DNA of 34,733 bases from Corynebacterium lipophiloflavum DSM 44291 (GTDB taxonomy: Bacteria; Actinomycetota; Actinomycetes; Mycobacteriales; Mycobacteriaceae): positions 604,854 to 639,586 of the forward strand of contig NZ_GG667191.1 in the NCBI RefSeq assembly GCF_000159635.1, written 5' to 3'. Every line of letters starts with the position of its first letter. Position 1 is the stretch's first letter. Under the pieces are notes generated by a model. It was not told where the DNA came from, made no database searches, and saw only the letters and a list, made by a program, of their open reading frames with translations. Shown piece after piece: positions 1-9,641 of the stretch. The translations under genes and the position numbers were made by a program.

Positions 1-282
1 AACCGCGGCGGTGATCCGGTGGAGGCCTTGTGCAGGGCCAGCGGCAGGCCGACGGCCGCGGTGCTGAGCCTGGCGCCGGCAGCGCGGGATCAATCCGAGC
101 TCTCCGCCGCGCAAAGGCGAGCCAACCTGGCGGGGCGGGTGCGCTGCGCCTCCGTGCCGAAAGGTGGCGTCATCGTGGTCGATGACGTGGTGACGACGGG
201 TTCGACGCTGCATGCGAGCGTCGCAACGCTGCTTGCTCGCGGGGCCGACGTGCGCGCCTGCGTGGCGCTATGCGGGGCCTGA
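1..282 (+). CDS. ComF family phosphoribosyltransferase-like protein (5' end missing)
   Basis: The reading frame is open from the first base, so the gene starts upstream of the window; the GTG at 19 is internal. The visible 93 residues are the C-terminal half of a ComF-type protein. They contain the family segment beginning DQSxL and continuing to RRANL, then the phosphoribosyltransferase PRPP-binding loop VVDDVVTTGST with the two acidic residues. ComF proteins are linked to DNA uptake in naturally competent bacteria; in actinobacteria the role is not settled. The gene lies directly upstream of hpf, as Rv3242c does beside Rv3241c in mycobacteria. Family assignment is firm, function is not. Confidence 0.9.
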   Translation, partial: NRGGDPVEALCRASGRPTAAVLSLAPAARDQSELSAAQRRANLAGRVRCASVPKGGVIVVDDVVTTGSTLHASVATLLARGADVRACVALCGA

Positions 283-332
283 TCCGAGAAATTTGGTGGC
301 ATGTTTGGGCGCGGGGGGCAACAGCCCGCTTG

Positions 333-338
333 TATAGT
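333..338 (+). promoter_or_regulatory. candidate -10 element for hpf
   Basis: TATAGT matches the corynebacterial -10 pattern and lies about 42 nt before the hpf start codon. No convincing -35 hexamer is visible. A GGGAGGAAG ribosome-binding site follows at 368-376. Confidence 0.45.
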
Positions 339-379
339 GGATTTACCACCGTATTCGCTGCTACCAAGGGAGGAAGCAG

Positions 380-1063
380 ATGACTTCTGCAGACAACAAC
401 GACGCCAACGCCGTCTTAAGCCCCGAGGCACAGGTGACCATCACCGGGCGCAACGTCGAGGTCCCCGAGCACTTCCAGGAGCGCGTCAACGCCAAGCTCG
501 CCAAGATTGAGAAGCTTGATCCGACGCTGAATTTCTTCCACGTCGAGCTCAAGCACGAGCCGAACCCGCGCCGTGAGGCGCAGGCGCAGCGTATCCAGAT
601 CACCGCCACCGGCAAGGGCCACCTCGCCCGCGCCGAGGCCAAGGAGGACAGCTTCTACGCTGCCCTCGAGTCGGCGATTGGCAAGTTGGAGCGCTCGCTG
701 CGCAAAGTCAAGGTGCGTCGCGAGATTTCCCGCTCCGGCCACCGCGCACCGAAGTCCACCGGCCAGATCGCTGCGGAGCTCGAGGCTCAGGCGCGCGAGG
801 CTCGCACGAGCGCGGGCGGCCAGTTCGATGTGGACCCCTACGCGGACCAGATCGAGGACGTGCAGCCGGGCCAGGTCGTGCGCCGCAAGGAGCACCCCGC
901 CACGCCGATGAGCGTCGACGATGCCCTGTCCGAGATGGAGCTGGTCGGCCACGACTTCTACCTTTTCATCAATTCCGAGACCAACCGACCGTCGGTGGTG
1001 TACCGCCGTCACGCCTTCGACTACGGTCTGATCTCGCTCGTCGAGACCGACGACGACGCCTAA
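380..1063 (+). CDS. hpf: ribosome hibernation promoting factor, long form
   Basis: This 227-residue protein is the long form of HPF. The N-terminal S30AE domain (about residues 14-115) binds the 30S subunit in the mRNA/tRNA channel of inactive ribosomes. The C-terminal domain (about residues 165-225), with the signature around PMSVDDALSEMELVGHDF and the YRR...YGLI segment, is the dimerisation module that pairs 70S particles into 100S dimers. The two are joined by a charged linker. The ATG at 380 has a strong GGAGG ribosome-binding site at 369-373. It lies between comF and secA1, as in mycobacteria. Regulation in this strain cannot be read from the sequence beyond the single candidate promoter. 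Confidence 0.95.
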   Translation: MTSADNNDANAVLSPEAQVTITGRNVEVPEHFQERVNAKLAKIEKLDPTLNFFHVELKHEPNPRREAQAQRIQITATGKGHLARAEAKEDSFYAALESAIGKLERSLRKVKVRREISRSGHRAPKSTGQIAAELEAQAREARTSAGGQFDVDPYADQIEDVQPGQVVRRKEHPATPMSVDDALSEMELVGHDFYLFINSETNRPSVVYRRHAFDYGLISLVETDDDA

Positions 1064-1081
1064 TTCGGCAGTCGATGTGCC

Positions 1082-1130
1082 GCGCCGCCTGTGGGGGCTT
1101 TCACCCTTGCAAGGCGGCGCTCGGTCTTTT
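1082..1130 (+). terminator. probable Rho-independent terminator of hpf
   Basis: The arms GCGCCGCCT (1082-1090) and AGGCGGCGC (1112-1120) are perfect complements. The 21-nt loop is partly self-complementary, and a T-rich tail ending in TTTT follows at 1127-1130. It begins 18 nt after the hpf stop codon. Confidence 0.65.
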
Positions 1131-1168
1131 AAGGGTGACTTCCCAGCGACGGTTGTCAGCCATGGCGG

Positions 1169-1174
1169 TACAAT
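1169..1174 (+). promoter_or_regulatory. candidate -10 element for secA1
   Basis: TACAAT lies 49 nt before the secA1 start and matches the corynebacterial -10 consensus. The -35 region is not recognisable. A GAAGGA ribosome-binding site is at 1208-1213. Confidence 0.45.
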
Positions 1175-1223
1175 GGCCTGTTGGCAGTAGTTTATTTCCA
1201 TCTACATGAAGGACTCCTAGCAC

Positions 1224-3767
<2,544 letters not shown>

Positions 3768-3785
3768 AAGGTGGGCCGTTGTGAG

Positions 3786-3824
3786 TGACAAAAGTTGAAC
3801 CAGCGTTGAAACTTTTGTCATTTT
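3786..3824 (+). terminator. probable Rho-independent terminator of secA1 (11-bp perfect stem)
   Basis: TGACAAAAGTT (3786-3796) is the exact reverse complement of AACTTTTGTCA (3810-3820). The loop is 13 nt and TTTT follows at 3821-3824. The arms are AT-rich, which is unusual for a terminator stem in this genome. A shortened copy of the right arm (AACTTGTCA) recurs at 3852-3860, so an operator role is also possible. Confidence 0.6.
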
Positions 3825-3950
3825 CCCAGGTGGTGTGGAGGCCTGATGTAAAACTTGTCACTGCTGACCCTCGGTGATTCACCCGCGAAAGGGTTTCTAC
3901 TGTCATACCGAGCTCGGACTTCGGGCTTCCTGCTTCCCGAGTATCGTGCG

Positions 3951-4157
3951 ATGGTCGCAGTCATGTTGAAGAACCCGCTAGTCATTCTGCTGATCCCCGT
4001 CACGTGCGTGGGGATACTGCTGAACGTAGTGCAGATTGTCACCGGCGACTTCTCCCACCCGCTGTACTCCCAAGGAAAAACCCTCGCCTTGCTGGGAGGT
4101 ATCGGGTGTGTCCTTTACACGCTCAGCGTTTACCGCCGGCGGCGCCGCGGGAAGTAG
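3951..4157 (+). CDS. small two-helix membrane protein, unknown function
   Basis: This 68-residue protein contains two hydrophobic helices, roughly residues 8-28 (LVILLIPVTCVGILLNVVQI) and 45-60. They are joined by a short polar loop and followed by a strongly basic tail (YRRRRRGK) that would be cytoplasmic by the positive-inside rule. The start is uncertain: ATG 3951 gives 68 residues and ATG 3963 gives 64. The frame stays open upstream to a TTG at 3855, but that part is not hydrophobic and looks non-coding. I do not recognise a named family. It sits between secA1 and a convergent minus-strand gene. Confidence 0.6.
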   Translation: MVAVMLKNPLVILLIPVTCVGILLNVVQIVTGDFSHPLYSQGKTLALLGGIGCVLYTLSVYRRRRRGK

Positions 4158-4166
4158 CGTGTCGAC

Positions 4167-4532
4167 CTACAGCACCTTGAACGACACTAACCGAGCGTCG
4201 CGCACCCGGGCGACGTAGCCGAAGCGCCGCCCGCCGACGTCGACGGAGCCGAACAGCTCGCCGCCCTCGCGCGCGTGACAGGTGACAATGCGTACCGGCC
4301 CGCGCACCGCCAAGGCTCTGCGCTTGGCCTTGACGTGGTTGCGCACCCCGAGTGCGTAGAGCTTTGACTTCAGTGTCTCCGCGTCACGGTTGCCGAACGC
4401 CGCGTCAAGCGCGCCTCGCACCAGGGGCGAGACGTTGGCTGTGGGTTCAGCGCGGTCCTGGGGTCGGGCCGAGGCCAGCGTCCTGGGCACCAGGACGTGC
4501 ATGTATTGCTGCCCTGGCACTGGGTAGAACAC
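4167..4532 (-). CDS. Rv3235 family (DUF6459-like) protein
   Basis: This 121-residue protein has a C-terminal half that resembles the small actinobacterial family named after Rv3235. It shows a basic stretch near VRNHVKAKRR, then a beta-rich region (VRIVTCHAREGGELFGSVDVG) ending in a short hydrophobic strand. The function is unknown. I chose the GTG at 4532 because GAAGGAG precedes it by five nt. The frame remains open to 4664, but that would overlap the divergent HAD gene. The gene's location near secA1 is typical of the family. The match is by remembered pattern only. Confidence 0.65.
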   Translation of the reverse strand: MFYPVPGQQYMHVLVPRTLASARPQDRAEPTANVSPLVRGALDAAFGNRDAETLKSKLYALGVRNHVKAKRRALAVRGPVRIVTCHAREGGELFGSVDVGGRRFGYVARVRDARLVSFKVL

Positions 4533-4647
4533 GTTTGCTCCTTCGCGGTCGATAGGCGGGGTAGGTAGGATTGTGGCACGATTAGGCAGCGCCGCAACGG
4601 CTGCTAGCGCACACTTCAGTAAGCACACAGAGAGGTTTCCCATCCTG

Positions 4648-5064
4648 ATGCAGGCACTCATCATTGACTACGCCGGAGTTCTCGACACCGATGCCGAGGA
4701 CCAGCGCCGGTGGCGCACGTTGATCGAGGCCGTCAAGGAAACGGGAATCAAGACCGCGATCCTGTCCAACGTTGAGGCGGAGGGCGAGCAGGCCGACCAG
4801 GTGCGTGAATGGGAGTTTCGCGGGGTTGTCGACGCGGTCGTGCTCTCGGGCGAGGTGGGCGCTCGCAAACCCGAGCGTGCCGCGTTCCAGGCCGCCGCGG
4901 ACGCGGTAGAGGCCCCGCTCACCGATTGCGTGATGATCGACGACGACATCATGAACGTCCGCGGCGCCGTTGAAAACGGCATGATCGGCATTTTGCACAC
5001 CGCCTTCGAGCGCACCGCGGTGGAGATCCAGTCCTTGTTCGACATTGAGGGTGAGTTCGAGTGA
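4648..5064 (+). CDS. HAD-superfamily hydrolase-like protein
   Basis: This 138-residue protein has the four HAD motifs: nucleophile Asp7 in IIDYAGVLD, the SN of motif II (AILSNVEA), the Lys of motif III (GARKPERAAF), and the acidic motif IV (MIDDDIMNV). Position +2 from the nucleophile is Ala9 rather than the general acid/base Asp usual in HAD phosphatases, so its reaction may differ or be slow. There is little room for a cap domain. The ATG at 4648 has AGAGAGG about 12 nt upstream; an in-frame TTG at 4573 adds a low-complexity extension that I reject. Its stop overlaps the next start by four nt (GTGA), so it is translationally coupled to the DUF6912 gene. The substrate is unknown. Confidence 0.8.
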   Translation: MQALIIDYAGVLDTDAEDQRRWRTLIEAVKETGIKTAILSNVEAEGEQADQVREWEFRGVVDAVVLSGEVGARKPERAAFQAAADAVEAPLTDCVMIDDDIMNVRGAVENGMIGILHTAFERTAVEIQSLFDIEGEFE

Positions 5065-5555
5065 GGGTCTACATCCCGGCGACGTTTTCCATGCTGGCCT
5101 CGCTGAAAGACAGCGGGGTTCTCCACCCCCGCAATGGTTGGGGATTCGCGGCCACGCCCGAGCTGACCGAGTTTTTCACCTCGGGCGATCAGGAGGAGAT
5201 TGAGGCGATTGCCTTCGACGACGCGGCGCTGGCGTCGATACGCTTGCTCGCGATCGGCGACGAGGAGCAGTTTCCGCACCGCCGCGTGGTCGTCTCCGCC
5301 GACGTGGAGGTGACGGTTGCGGCTGAGATGGGCGAGTCCGTGGTGCGCATCGACGGCCCTGTCGAGATGAAGGACGTCGCCGCGCTTCATATCGATGTCG
5401 CCGAGGCCGAGGCGGCCACCGCGAAGGCGATCGACAACGTCGATGCCGCGGATCTGGGCGACGAGGATGCCGAGCTGGCGGTGGGGGATGCGCAGGACAA
5501 TTACATGGCGTTCTACGACCCCAGCGAGCTACCGTTTATCGTCGAGCTGCTTTAG
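5061..5555 (+). CDS. DUF6912 family protein
   Basis: This 164-residue acidic protein begins with the family's characteristic MRVYIPATFSML. The central region is predicted to be mixed alpha/beta, and the end is LPFIVELL. No catalytic motif, membrane segment or signal peptide is visible. The GTG start overlaps the HAD gene stop (GTGA), giving a two-gene operon. Its 3' end overlaps the convergent rsgA 3' end by 27 bp. The function is unknown; membership rests on the N-terminal signature and the neighbour arrangement. Confidence 0.75.
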   Translation: MRVYIPATFSMLASLKDSGVLHPRNGWGFAATPELTEFFTSGDQEEIEAIAFDDAALASIRLLAIGDEEQFPHRRVVVSADVEVTVAAEMGESVVRIDGPVEMKDVAALHIDVAEAEAATAKAIDNVDAADLGDEDAELAVGDAQDNYMAFYDPSELPFIVELL

Positions 5556-6554
5556 CTCCCACTCGTTGTTGGAGTGCAGCGCCTCAAGCAGGCGCCGCAC
5601 GGCGAGCGCGCGCCTGCCCGTCGGGCAGGTGTGGTCGAGCTCGTCCCACGCGCACTCGGGATCGGCGGGCGGGCCGAGGTGGGTACAGCCGCGCGGGCAG
5701 TGTTCCGCGGCTGCGGCCAACTCGGGGAACACGCCGACGATTTCATCGGGGCTGACGTGGGCCAGCCCGAAGGAGCGAATGCCGGGGGTGTCGATGATCC
5801 AGCCGCCGCCGGGTAGCTCCAGCGCCACCGACTGGGTGGAGGTGTGACGGCCCTTGCCCACGCCGGAAACCGCCCCGGTCTCCCGGTTGGCGTCGGGCAC
5901 GATGCGGTTAACCAGCGTGGATTTGCCCACGCCGGAGTGGCCGATGAGCGCGGAGAGGCGGCCCGTGATGCGTTTCGCCAGTTGCTTGATGTCGTCGTCA
6001 ATGCCGACCACGAGCACGTCGACGTCGAGGTCTTCCAGCTCCGCGCGGAAAATTGCCGGGTCCGCCAGATCGGACTTTGTCAGGCACACGATAGGGGTCA
6101 CGCCCCCGACGAACGCGGCGATCAGAGCGCGTTCGACAAACCCGGTGCGCGGCGGGGGATCGGCGACCGCGGTGACAATCAACAGCAACTCCGCGTTGGC
6201 TACGACGATGCGCTCGTAGGGGTCGGTATCGTCCGCGGTCCGGCGCAGCACCGAGGTGCGGTCCTCGCGTTTGACGATGCGCGCCAACGTGTCCTTGTCT
6301 CCGCTGGTATCGCCCACAACGCCGACGCGATCCCCGACCTCGACGGAGACCCTTTTCAACTCCCGCGCCCGCATGCACTGGACGACGGCCCCGGTGTCGT
6401 CGAGGACGACACCCCAGCGGCCGCGGTCTTTGGTGACCACCATCCCGCCCACGGCGTCGTCGTGGGCGGGGCGGTCCTTGGAGCGCGGGCGCGACCCCCT
6501 ACCTGGACGGACGCGGACGTCGGATTCGTCGTAGTCGGAAAACCGTCTGGCCAC
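5529..6554 (-). CDS. rsgA: ribosome small subunit-dependent GTPase RsgA
   Basis: This 341-residue circularly permuted GTPase acts late in 30S maturation. After a basic N-terminal tail, an OB-fold spans about residues 35-105. The G motifs follow in permuted order: G4 TKSD at 159-162, G1 GHSGVGKST at 205-213 and G3 DTPG at 255-258. The C-terminal zinc module has Cys286, Cys290, His292 and Cys301. The GTG at 6554 was chosen because it follows the aroA stop by five nt and has GGAGG (inside the aroA end) about ten nt upstream. The aroA-rsgA pair is therefore an operon, as in mycobacteria. The end overlaps the DUF6912 gene. Confidence 0.95.
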   Translation of the reverse strand: MARRFSDYDESDVRVRPGRGSRPRSKDRPAHDDAVGGMVVTKDRGRWGVVLDDTGAVVQCMRARELKRVSVEVGDRVGVVGDTSGDKDTLARIVKREDRTSVLRRTADDTDPYERIVVANAELLLIVTAVADPPPRTGFVERALIAAFVGGVTPIVCLTKSDLADPAIFRAELEDLDVDVLVVGIDDDIKQLAKRITGRLSALIGHSGVGKSTLVNRIVPDANRETGAVSGVGKGRHTSTQSVALELPGGGWIIDTPGIRSFGLAHVSPDEIVGVFPELAAAAEHCPRGCTHLGPPADPECAWDELDHTCPTGRRALAVRRLLEALHSNNEWELKQLDDKR

Positions 6555-6559
6555 GGGAA

Positions 6560-7834
6560 TTACGCCTCCACCATGTCTGCCCACATGCTCTCGAACCCGG
6601 GCAGGGTTTTGGCGGTGGTGGCGATGTTTTCCACCTCGACACCCTCGGTGACCAGCCCGATGATCGCCCCGGCGGTGGCCATGCGGTGGTCGTCGTAGGA
6701 GTGCCACTGTCCACCGTGCAGGCGGGCCGGGCGGATGCGCAGACCATCGGCGAGTTCCTCGCAGTCGCCGCCGAGCCTGTTGATTTCGTCCGTCAGCGCC
6801 TTGAGCCTGTCCGTTTCGTGGCCGCGCAGGTGTGCGATTCCGGTGAGCTCGGAGGGTGTTTTGGCCACAGCCGCCAGCGCGGCGACGGTGGGGGTGAGTT
6901 CGCCGAGGTCGCTCATGTCGAGGCGGATGCCGCCTAGCGTGCCTCTCGACGCCCCAGTCACGCGCAGGGTGTGTCCACCCGCGGCGTCGGCCTCGAGAAC
7001 GGTCTCGCAGCCCATGCGCTCCACAATCGTGCGGATCGCGTCACCCGGTTGCGTGGTCGCGGCCGGCCAGTTCTTCACGGCAACGCAACCGCCGGTGACG
7101 GCCGCCGCGGCGATAAACGGGGTCGCGTTCGACAGATCCGGCTCAACCACCCATGTGCGCCCGCGGATCGGCTGCGGCGCAACCCGCCAGGTGTGGCCGG
7201 TGGATTCTACGGCCACGCCGGCGTCGGCAAGCATGGCGAGCGTCATCTCGATGTGCGGCATCGATGGCAGGGTGCCGCCGGTGTGGGTGATGGTCACGCC
7301 CTCGTCGAAACGCGCCGCCGCGAGGAGCAGCCCGGAGACGAACTGGGAGGAGCCGGAAGCGTCGATCTCCACCGTGCCGCCGCGCGCGCGGGAGGCGCCG
7401 TGGACGCTAAACGGCAGGCTGCCGCCCTGGATCTGGACGCCCAGGTCGCGCAGGGCGTCCAAAATGGTCGCGATGGGGCGCTGGCGGGCGCGCTCGTCAC
7501 CGTCGAAACGGACCTCGCCGGCGGCGAAGGCGGCGACCGCGGGCAGAAAACGCATCACGGTGCCGGCGAGCCCGCAGTCGACCTCGGCGCCGTGCAGGCT
7601 GCCGGGGGTCACCGAGATTTCGTCCCCCTCGGTGACAAAGCCCACGCCCATGGAAGCGAGCGCCGCCTCCATCAAGTCCGTGTCGCGCGAGCGCAGCGCG
7701 CCGACGATGGTCGAGGGCCCCTGGGCCAAGGCGGACAGCACGTAGGCGCGGTTGGTCAGCGACTTTGACCCCGGCACGCTGACAGTATGGGTGATCGGGG
7801 TCGCGGAAAACGGCGCTGGCCACAGTTCAGTCAT
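6560..7834 (-). CDS. aroA: 3-phosphoshikimate 1-carboxyvinyltransferase (EPSP synthase)
   Basis: This 424-residue enzyme transfers the enolpyruvyl group of PEP to shikimate 3-phosphate in the shikimate pathway to aromatic amino acids. The signature [10 protein letters not shown] is at residues 21-30. The AGTVMRF segment and the DDHRMAT motif near the C-terminus are also present. I chose ATG 7834 because TATGAT lies seven nt upstream, which suggests a leaderless message. An ATG four codons upstream (7846) is in frame but would lie within that -10 element. It is co-transcribed with rsgA and diverges from the SRAP gene. Confidence 0.95.
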   Translation of the reverse strand: MTELWPAPFSATPITHTVSVPGSKSLTNRAYVLSALAQGPSTIVGALRSRDTDLMEAALASMGVGFVTEGDEISVTPGSLHGAEVDCGLAGTVMRFLPAVAAFAAGEVRFDGDERARQRPIATILDALRDLGVQIQGGSLPFSVHGASRARGGTVEIDASGSSQFVSGLLLAAARFDEGVTITHTGGTLPSMPHIEMTLAMLADAGVAVESTGHTWRVAPQPIRGRTWVVEPDLSNATPFIAAAAVTGGCVAVKNWPAATTQPGDAIRTIVERMGCETVLEADAAGGHTLRVTGASRGTLGGIRLDMSDLGELTPTVAALAAVAKTPSELTGIAHLRGHETDRLKALTDEINRLGGDCEELADGLRIRPARLHGGQWHSYDDHRMATAGAIIGLVTEGVEVENIATTAKTLPGFESMWADMVEA

Positions 7835-7841
7835 GCAAACC

Positions 7842-7847
7842 ATCATA
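7842..7847 (-). promoter_or_regulatory. -10 element of aroA, leaderless start
   Basis: TATGAT on the minus strand ends seven nt before the ATG at 7834. That spacing places the transcription start on or next to the first codon. It matches TATAAT at five of six positions. No clear -35 is visible. Confidence 0.5.
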
Positions 7848-7865
7848 AGGACTTACAGCGCGGCA

Positions 7866-7910
7866 CCACCATTAATGCGCCGGTGTCCGCGGTAAGCGCG
7901 ATAATGGTGG
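7866..7910. repeat. 9-bp perfect inverted repeat in the aroA/SRAP divergent region
   Basis: CCACCATTA (7866-7874) and TAATGGTGG (7902-7910) are exact reverse complements, 27 bp apart. The right arm overlaps the -10 of the SRAP gene. The left arm lies about 19 bp upstream of the aroA -10. The symmetric placement would suit a shared operator, but this could be chance. Confidence 0.45.
7900..7905 (+). promoter_or_regulatory. -10 element of the SRAP gene, leaderless start
   Basis: GATAAT ends seven nt before the ATG at 7913, so the transcript probably begins at the start codon. No purine-rich ribosome-binding site better than GGTGG is present. Confidence 0.5.
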
Positions 7911-7912
7911 AC

Positions 7913-8563
7913 ATGTGCGGACGATTCGTTCTATTCACCAGCGGCACCGACCTCCTCGACGAGGTGGCAACTCTGCCGTCCATCGCGCGCGTCGACGCGC
8001 CGGACGGCACTCCGCCGCCGCGCTACAACGTCGCGCCCACCCAGCAGGTGCCGTTGATCCGCTTCGACGGCGAGGTCGCCACCCTCGATTCGGCGCGTTG
8101 GGGTCTTTTACCCAGCTGGAAGAAGGACGATTCCGGCCCGCCGCTGTTTAACGCCCGCGGTGAGACTGTGGCCGAGAAACCGTCGTTTCGTTCGGCGTTC
8201 AAGGCCCGGCGGGGCCTGATGGTGCTCGACGGTTACTACGAGTGGAAAGACAAGCAGCCCTACTTCGTCACACCTGCCCACGGCATGCTGTACGCCGCCG
8301 CGCTGTGGGAAACGGGACTGGACAGGCTCTCGACCACGATGGTCACCACCGACTCGGTGGGTGAGCAGATGACGTGGCTGCACAACAGGCTGCCGCTGTT
8401 TCTCGCCCGCGACGAGATCGAGCAGTGGGTGCGCGGCACGCCGGAGGAGGCCCTCGAGCTGGTGCACCCCTCGCGCGTTGCCGGGGAATTGTCGTACCGC
8501 CCGGTGTCTAAAGCGGTGGGCGACGTGCGCAACGATTTCGCCGAGCTTATCGACGCTTCCTAG
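7913..8563 (+). CDS. SOS response-associated peptidase (SRAP/YedK/HMCES family)
   Basis: This 216-residue protein belongs to the family that shields abasic sites in single-stranded DNA by forming a thiazolidine crosslink through its N-terminal cysteine. All catalytic residues are visible: Cys2 (MCGRF, exposed when Met1 is removed), Asn80 in FNARGE, Glu110 in YYEWK and His157 in LHNRLP. The start must be 7913 so that Cys2 can become N-terminal; an upstream in-frame ATG at 7787 would destroy this. It is convergent with the deacylase gene: its stop (TAG 8561-8563) shares CTAG with the ancestral stop of that gene. Rv3226c is the mycobacterial counterpart. Confidence 0.95.
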   Translation: MCGRFVLFTSGTDLLDEVATLPSIARVDAPDGTPPPRYNVAPTQQVPLIRFDGEVATLDSARWGLLPSWKKDDSGPPLFNARGETVAEKPSFRSAFKARRGLMVLDGYYEWKDKQPYFVTPAHGMLYAAALWETGLDRLSTTMVTTDSVGEQMTWLHNRLPLFLARDEIEQWVRGTPEEALELVHPSRVAGELSYRPVSKAVGDVRNDFAELIDAS

Positions 8564-8637
8564 GAACTGAGCTCCACGAACTCAGCACAGGTCAGGGCCG
8601 CTAAATCGCGCGGAGCAAGAGAAATTGACAGGCCCCG
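8560..8637 (-). other. in-frame C-terminal segment of the YbaK-type gene beyond an amber stop
   Basis: Directly after the TAG at 8638-8640, the same minus-strand frame continues for 25 codons (RGLSISLAPRDLAAL, then TCAEFVELSS) to a second TAG at 8560-8562. Family members continue after VSGG with a basic residue, then RGL and a strand-helix of the form xxELAPxDL. The segment is therefore the family's normal C-terminus. Read through, the product would be 153 residues, a normal family length. It suggests a nonsense mutation of a lysine or glutamine codon, translational readthrough, or a sequencing error. Confidence 0.8.
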
Positions 8638-9021
8638 CTAGCCGCCGGAGACGGTGACGGTGGGCACGGCGGCGCAGGGGGCGTCGATAAGCGTGCGCAG
8701 CTCAGTCGCGGTGCCCAACGGTGAGATGCCGCCGATGACGTAGCCGGTGGCGCGCTGCGCCCGGCCGGGGTCGGCGAGCGCGGCGTTTTTCCACTCGAGT
8801 GCGCGGGCGGCGGCCTTGAGGCTCAACCGCCCCGAGACGGGGACCAGGCACAGGGCCAGGTCGCGCTCGTGCTGGACGACGAGGGTTTTCAGCACGGTGG
8901 AGGGGTCGAGGCCCAGCTCGGCGACGGAGTGCTCCCCGAAGTGATCGCGGCTGGGGGTGTAGCTCAACAACTCGTGGTCGATTGCCGCCACCGCCTCGAC
9001 GGCTCTAGTTTTCTTCGCCAT
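8638..9021 (-). CDS. YbaK/EbsC-type aminoacyl-tRNA deacylase, truncated by an amber codon
   Basis: The 127-residue product resembles the YbaK/EbsC (Cys-tRNA(Pro)-type) deacylases that clear mischarged tRNA. It has the conserved N-terminal helix-strand region, a Lys in LKTLVV, and the loop GYVIGGISPLGT near residues 97-108. It stops at VSGG, where homologues continue for about 25 more residues; those residues are still encoded in frame downstream. Loss of this last helix may impair folding. ATG 9021 was chosen because TATTGT lies eight nt upstream; the in-frame TTG at 9033 falls within that -10. It diverges from sigH. Confidence 0.8.
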   Translation of the reverse strand: MAKKTRAVEAVAAIDHELLSYTPSRDHFGEHSVAELGLDPSTVLKTLVVQHERDLALCLVPVSGRLSLKAAARALEWKNAALADPGRAQRATGYVIGGISPLGTATELRTLIDAPCAAVPTVTVSGG

Positions 9022-9029
9022 GGTGACCC

Positions 9030-9035
9030 ACAATA
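9030..9035 (-). promoter_or_regulatory. -10 element of the YbaK-type gene, leaderless start
   Basis: TATTGT on the minus strand ends eight nt before ATG 9021. It lies 17 bp from the sigH -10 on the opposite strand, so the two promoters share the same DNA and probably compete. Confidence 0.4.
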
Positions 9036-9052
9036 GGCCAGCAGGCGGTAGC

Positions 9053-9058
9053 TACAAT
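9053..9058 (+). promoter_or_regulatory. -10 element of sigH, leaderless start
   Basis: TACAAT ends seven nt before the ATG at 9066, which argues for a leaderless message starting at MADTDVHK. Two further in-frame ATGs (9057 and 9060) overlap or abut this -10 and are unlikely starts from this promoter, though they could serve longer transcripts. Confidence 0.5.
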
Positions 9059-9065
9059 GATGCCC

Positions 9066-9641
9066 ATGGCCGACACTGACGTGCACAAGCGCTTCACCGA
9101 GGAGGCGATGCCGCTTCTGGACCAGCTCTATGCCGGCGCCCTGCGGATGACGCGTAACCCCCAAGACGCGGAGGACCTGGTGCAGGAGACCTACCTCAAG
9201 GCGTTCAACGCTTTCGACAGCTACAAGCCGGGCACCAATTTAAAGGCGTGGCTGTATCGGATCATGACGAACTCCTACATCAACACCTACCGCAAGAGGC
9301 AGCGCAGGCCGCTCGAAACCTCGACCGAGGACATGACCGATCACCAGCTCTACACCACGAGCTCGCACGACTCGACGGGGCTCGAATCGGCCGAGGTCGC
9401 GGCTCTGAAGGTCATGCCCAACAGCCGGATCTCCGAGGCGTTCGACGAACTCAACGAAGACTACAGGATGGTCGTTTACATGGCCGATGTGGAAGAAATG
9501 GCGTACAAAGAAATCGCCGAGGCGCTCGACATTCCGCTCGGCACCGTGATGTCTCGGCTGCATCGGGGAAGAAAACAGCTCCGCGTGTTGTTGAAAGATG
9601 TGGCCAACGAGCAAGGAATCGGTCTGGAGGAGAAGAAGTAA
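9066..9641 (+). CDS. sigH: ECF RNA polymerase sigma factor SigH (SigR group)
   Basis: This 191-residue ECF sigma factor directs the heat and thiol-oxidative stress response in actinobacteria. Region sigma-2 (about residues 10-80) carries [20 protein letters not shown], which binds core polymerase and the -10. Region sigma-4 (about 130-180) carries the helix-turn-helix [20 protein letters not shown]. It closely resembles mycobacterial SigH. The next gene begins immediately after its stop codon and encodes the cognate anti-sigma factor. A SigH-type promoter motif sits inside its 3' end. Confidence 0.95.
   Translation: MADTDVHKRFTEEAMPLLDQLYAGALRMTRNPQDAEDLVQETYLKAFNAFDSYKPGTNLKAWLYRIMTNSYINTYRKRQRRPLETSTEDMTDHQLYTTSSHDSTGLESAEVAALKVMPNSRISEAFDELNEDYRMVVYMADVEEMAYKEIAEALDIPLGTVMSRLHRGRKQLRVLLKDVANEQGIGLEEKK
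9567..9592 (+). promoter_or_regulatory. candidate SigH-dependent promoter for rshA inside sigH
   Basis: GGAAG (9567-9571), N18, GTT (9590-9592) fits the SigR/SigH consensus GGAAT-N18-GTT with one mismatch. It lies about 50 bp upstream of the rshA start. It would let active SigH raise its own inhibitor as feedback. This is inferred from the motif only. Confidence 0.4.

Noticed and set aside
290..335. GC-rich hairpin GGGC...GCCC after the ComF gene
   Set aside because: No T run follows and the stem is short, so I do not call a terminator.
5844..7745. Long plus-strand frames opposite rsgA and aroA
   Set aside because: Antisense frames kept open by third-position GC; the minus-strand proteins have complete family motifs.
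7843..7872. A nine-codon upstream frame (MVVPRCKSL) overlapping an aroA ATG at 7846 by ATGA
   Set aside because: The TATGAT -10 puts the likely transcript start downstream of it, so it would not be transcribed from that promoter.
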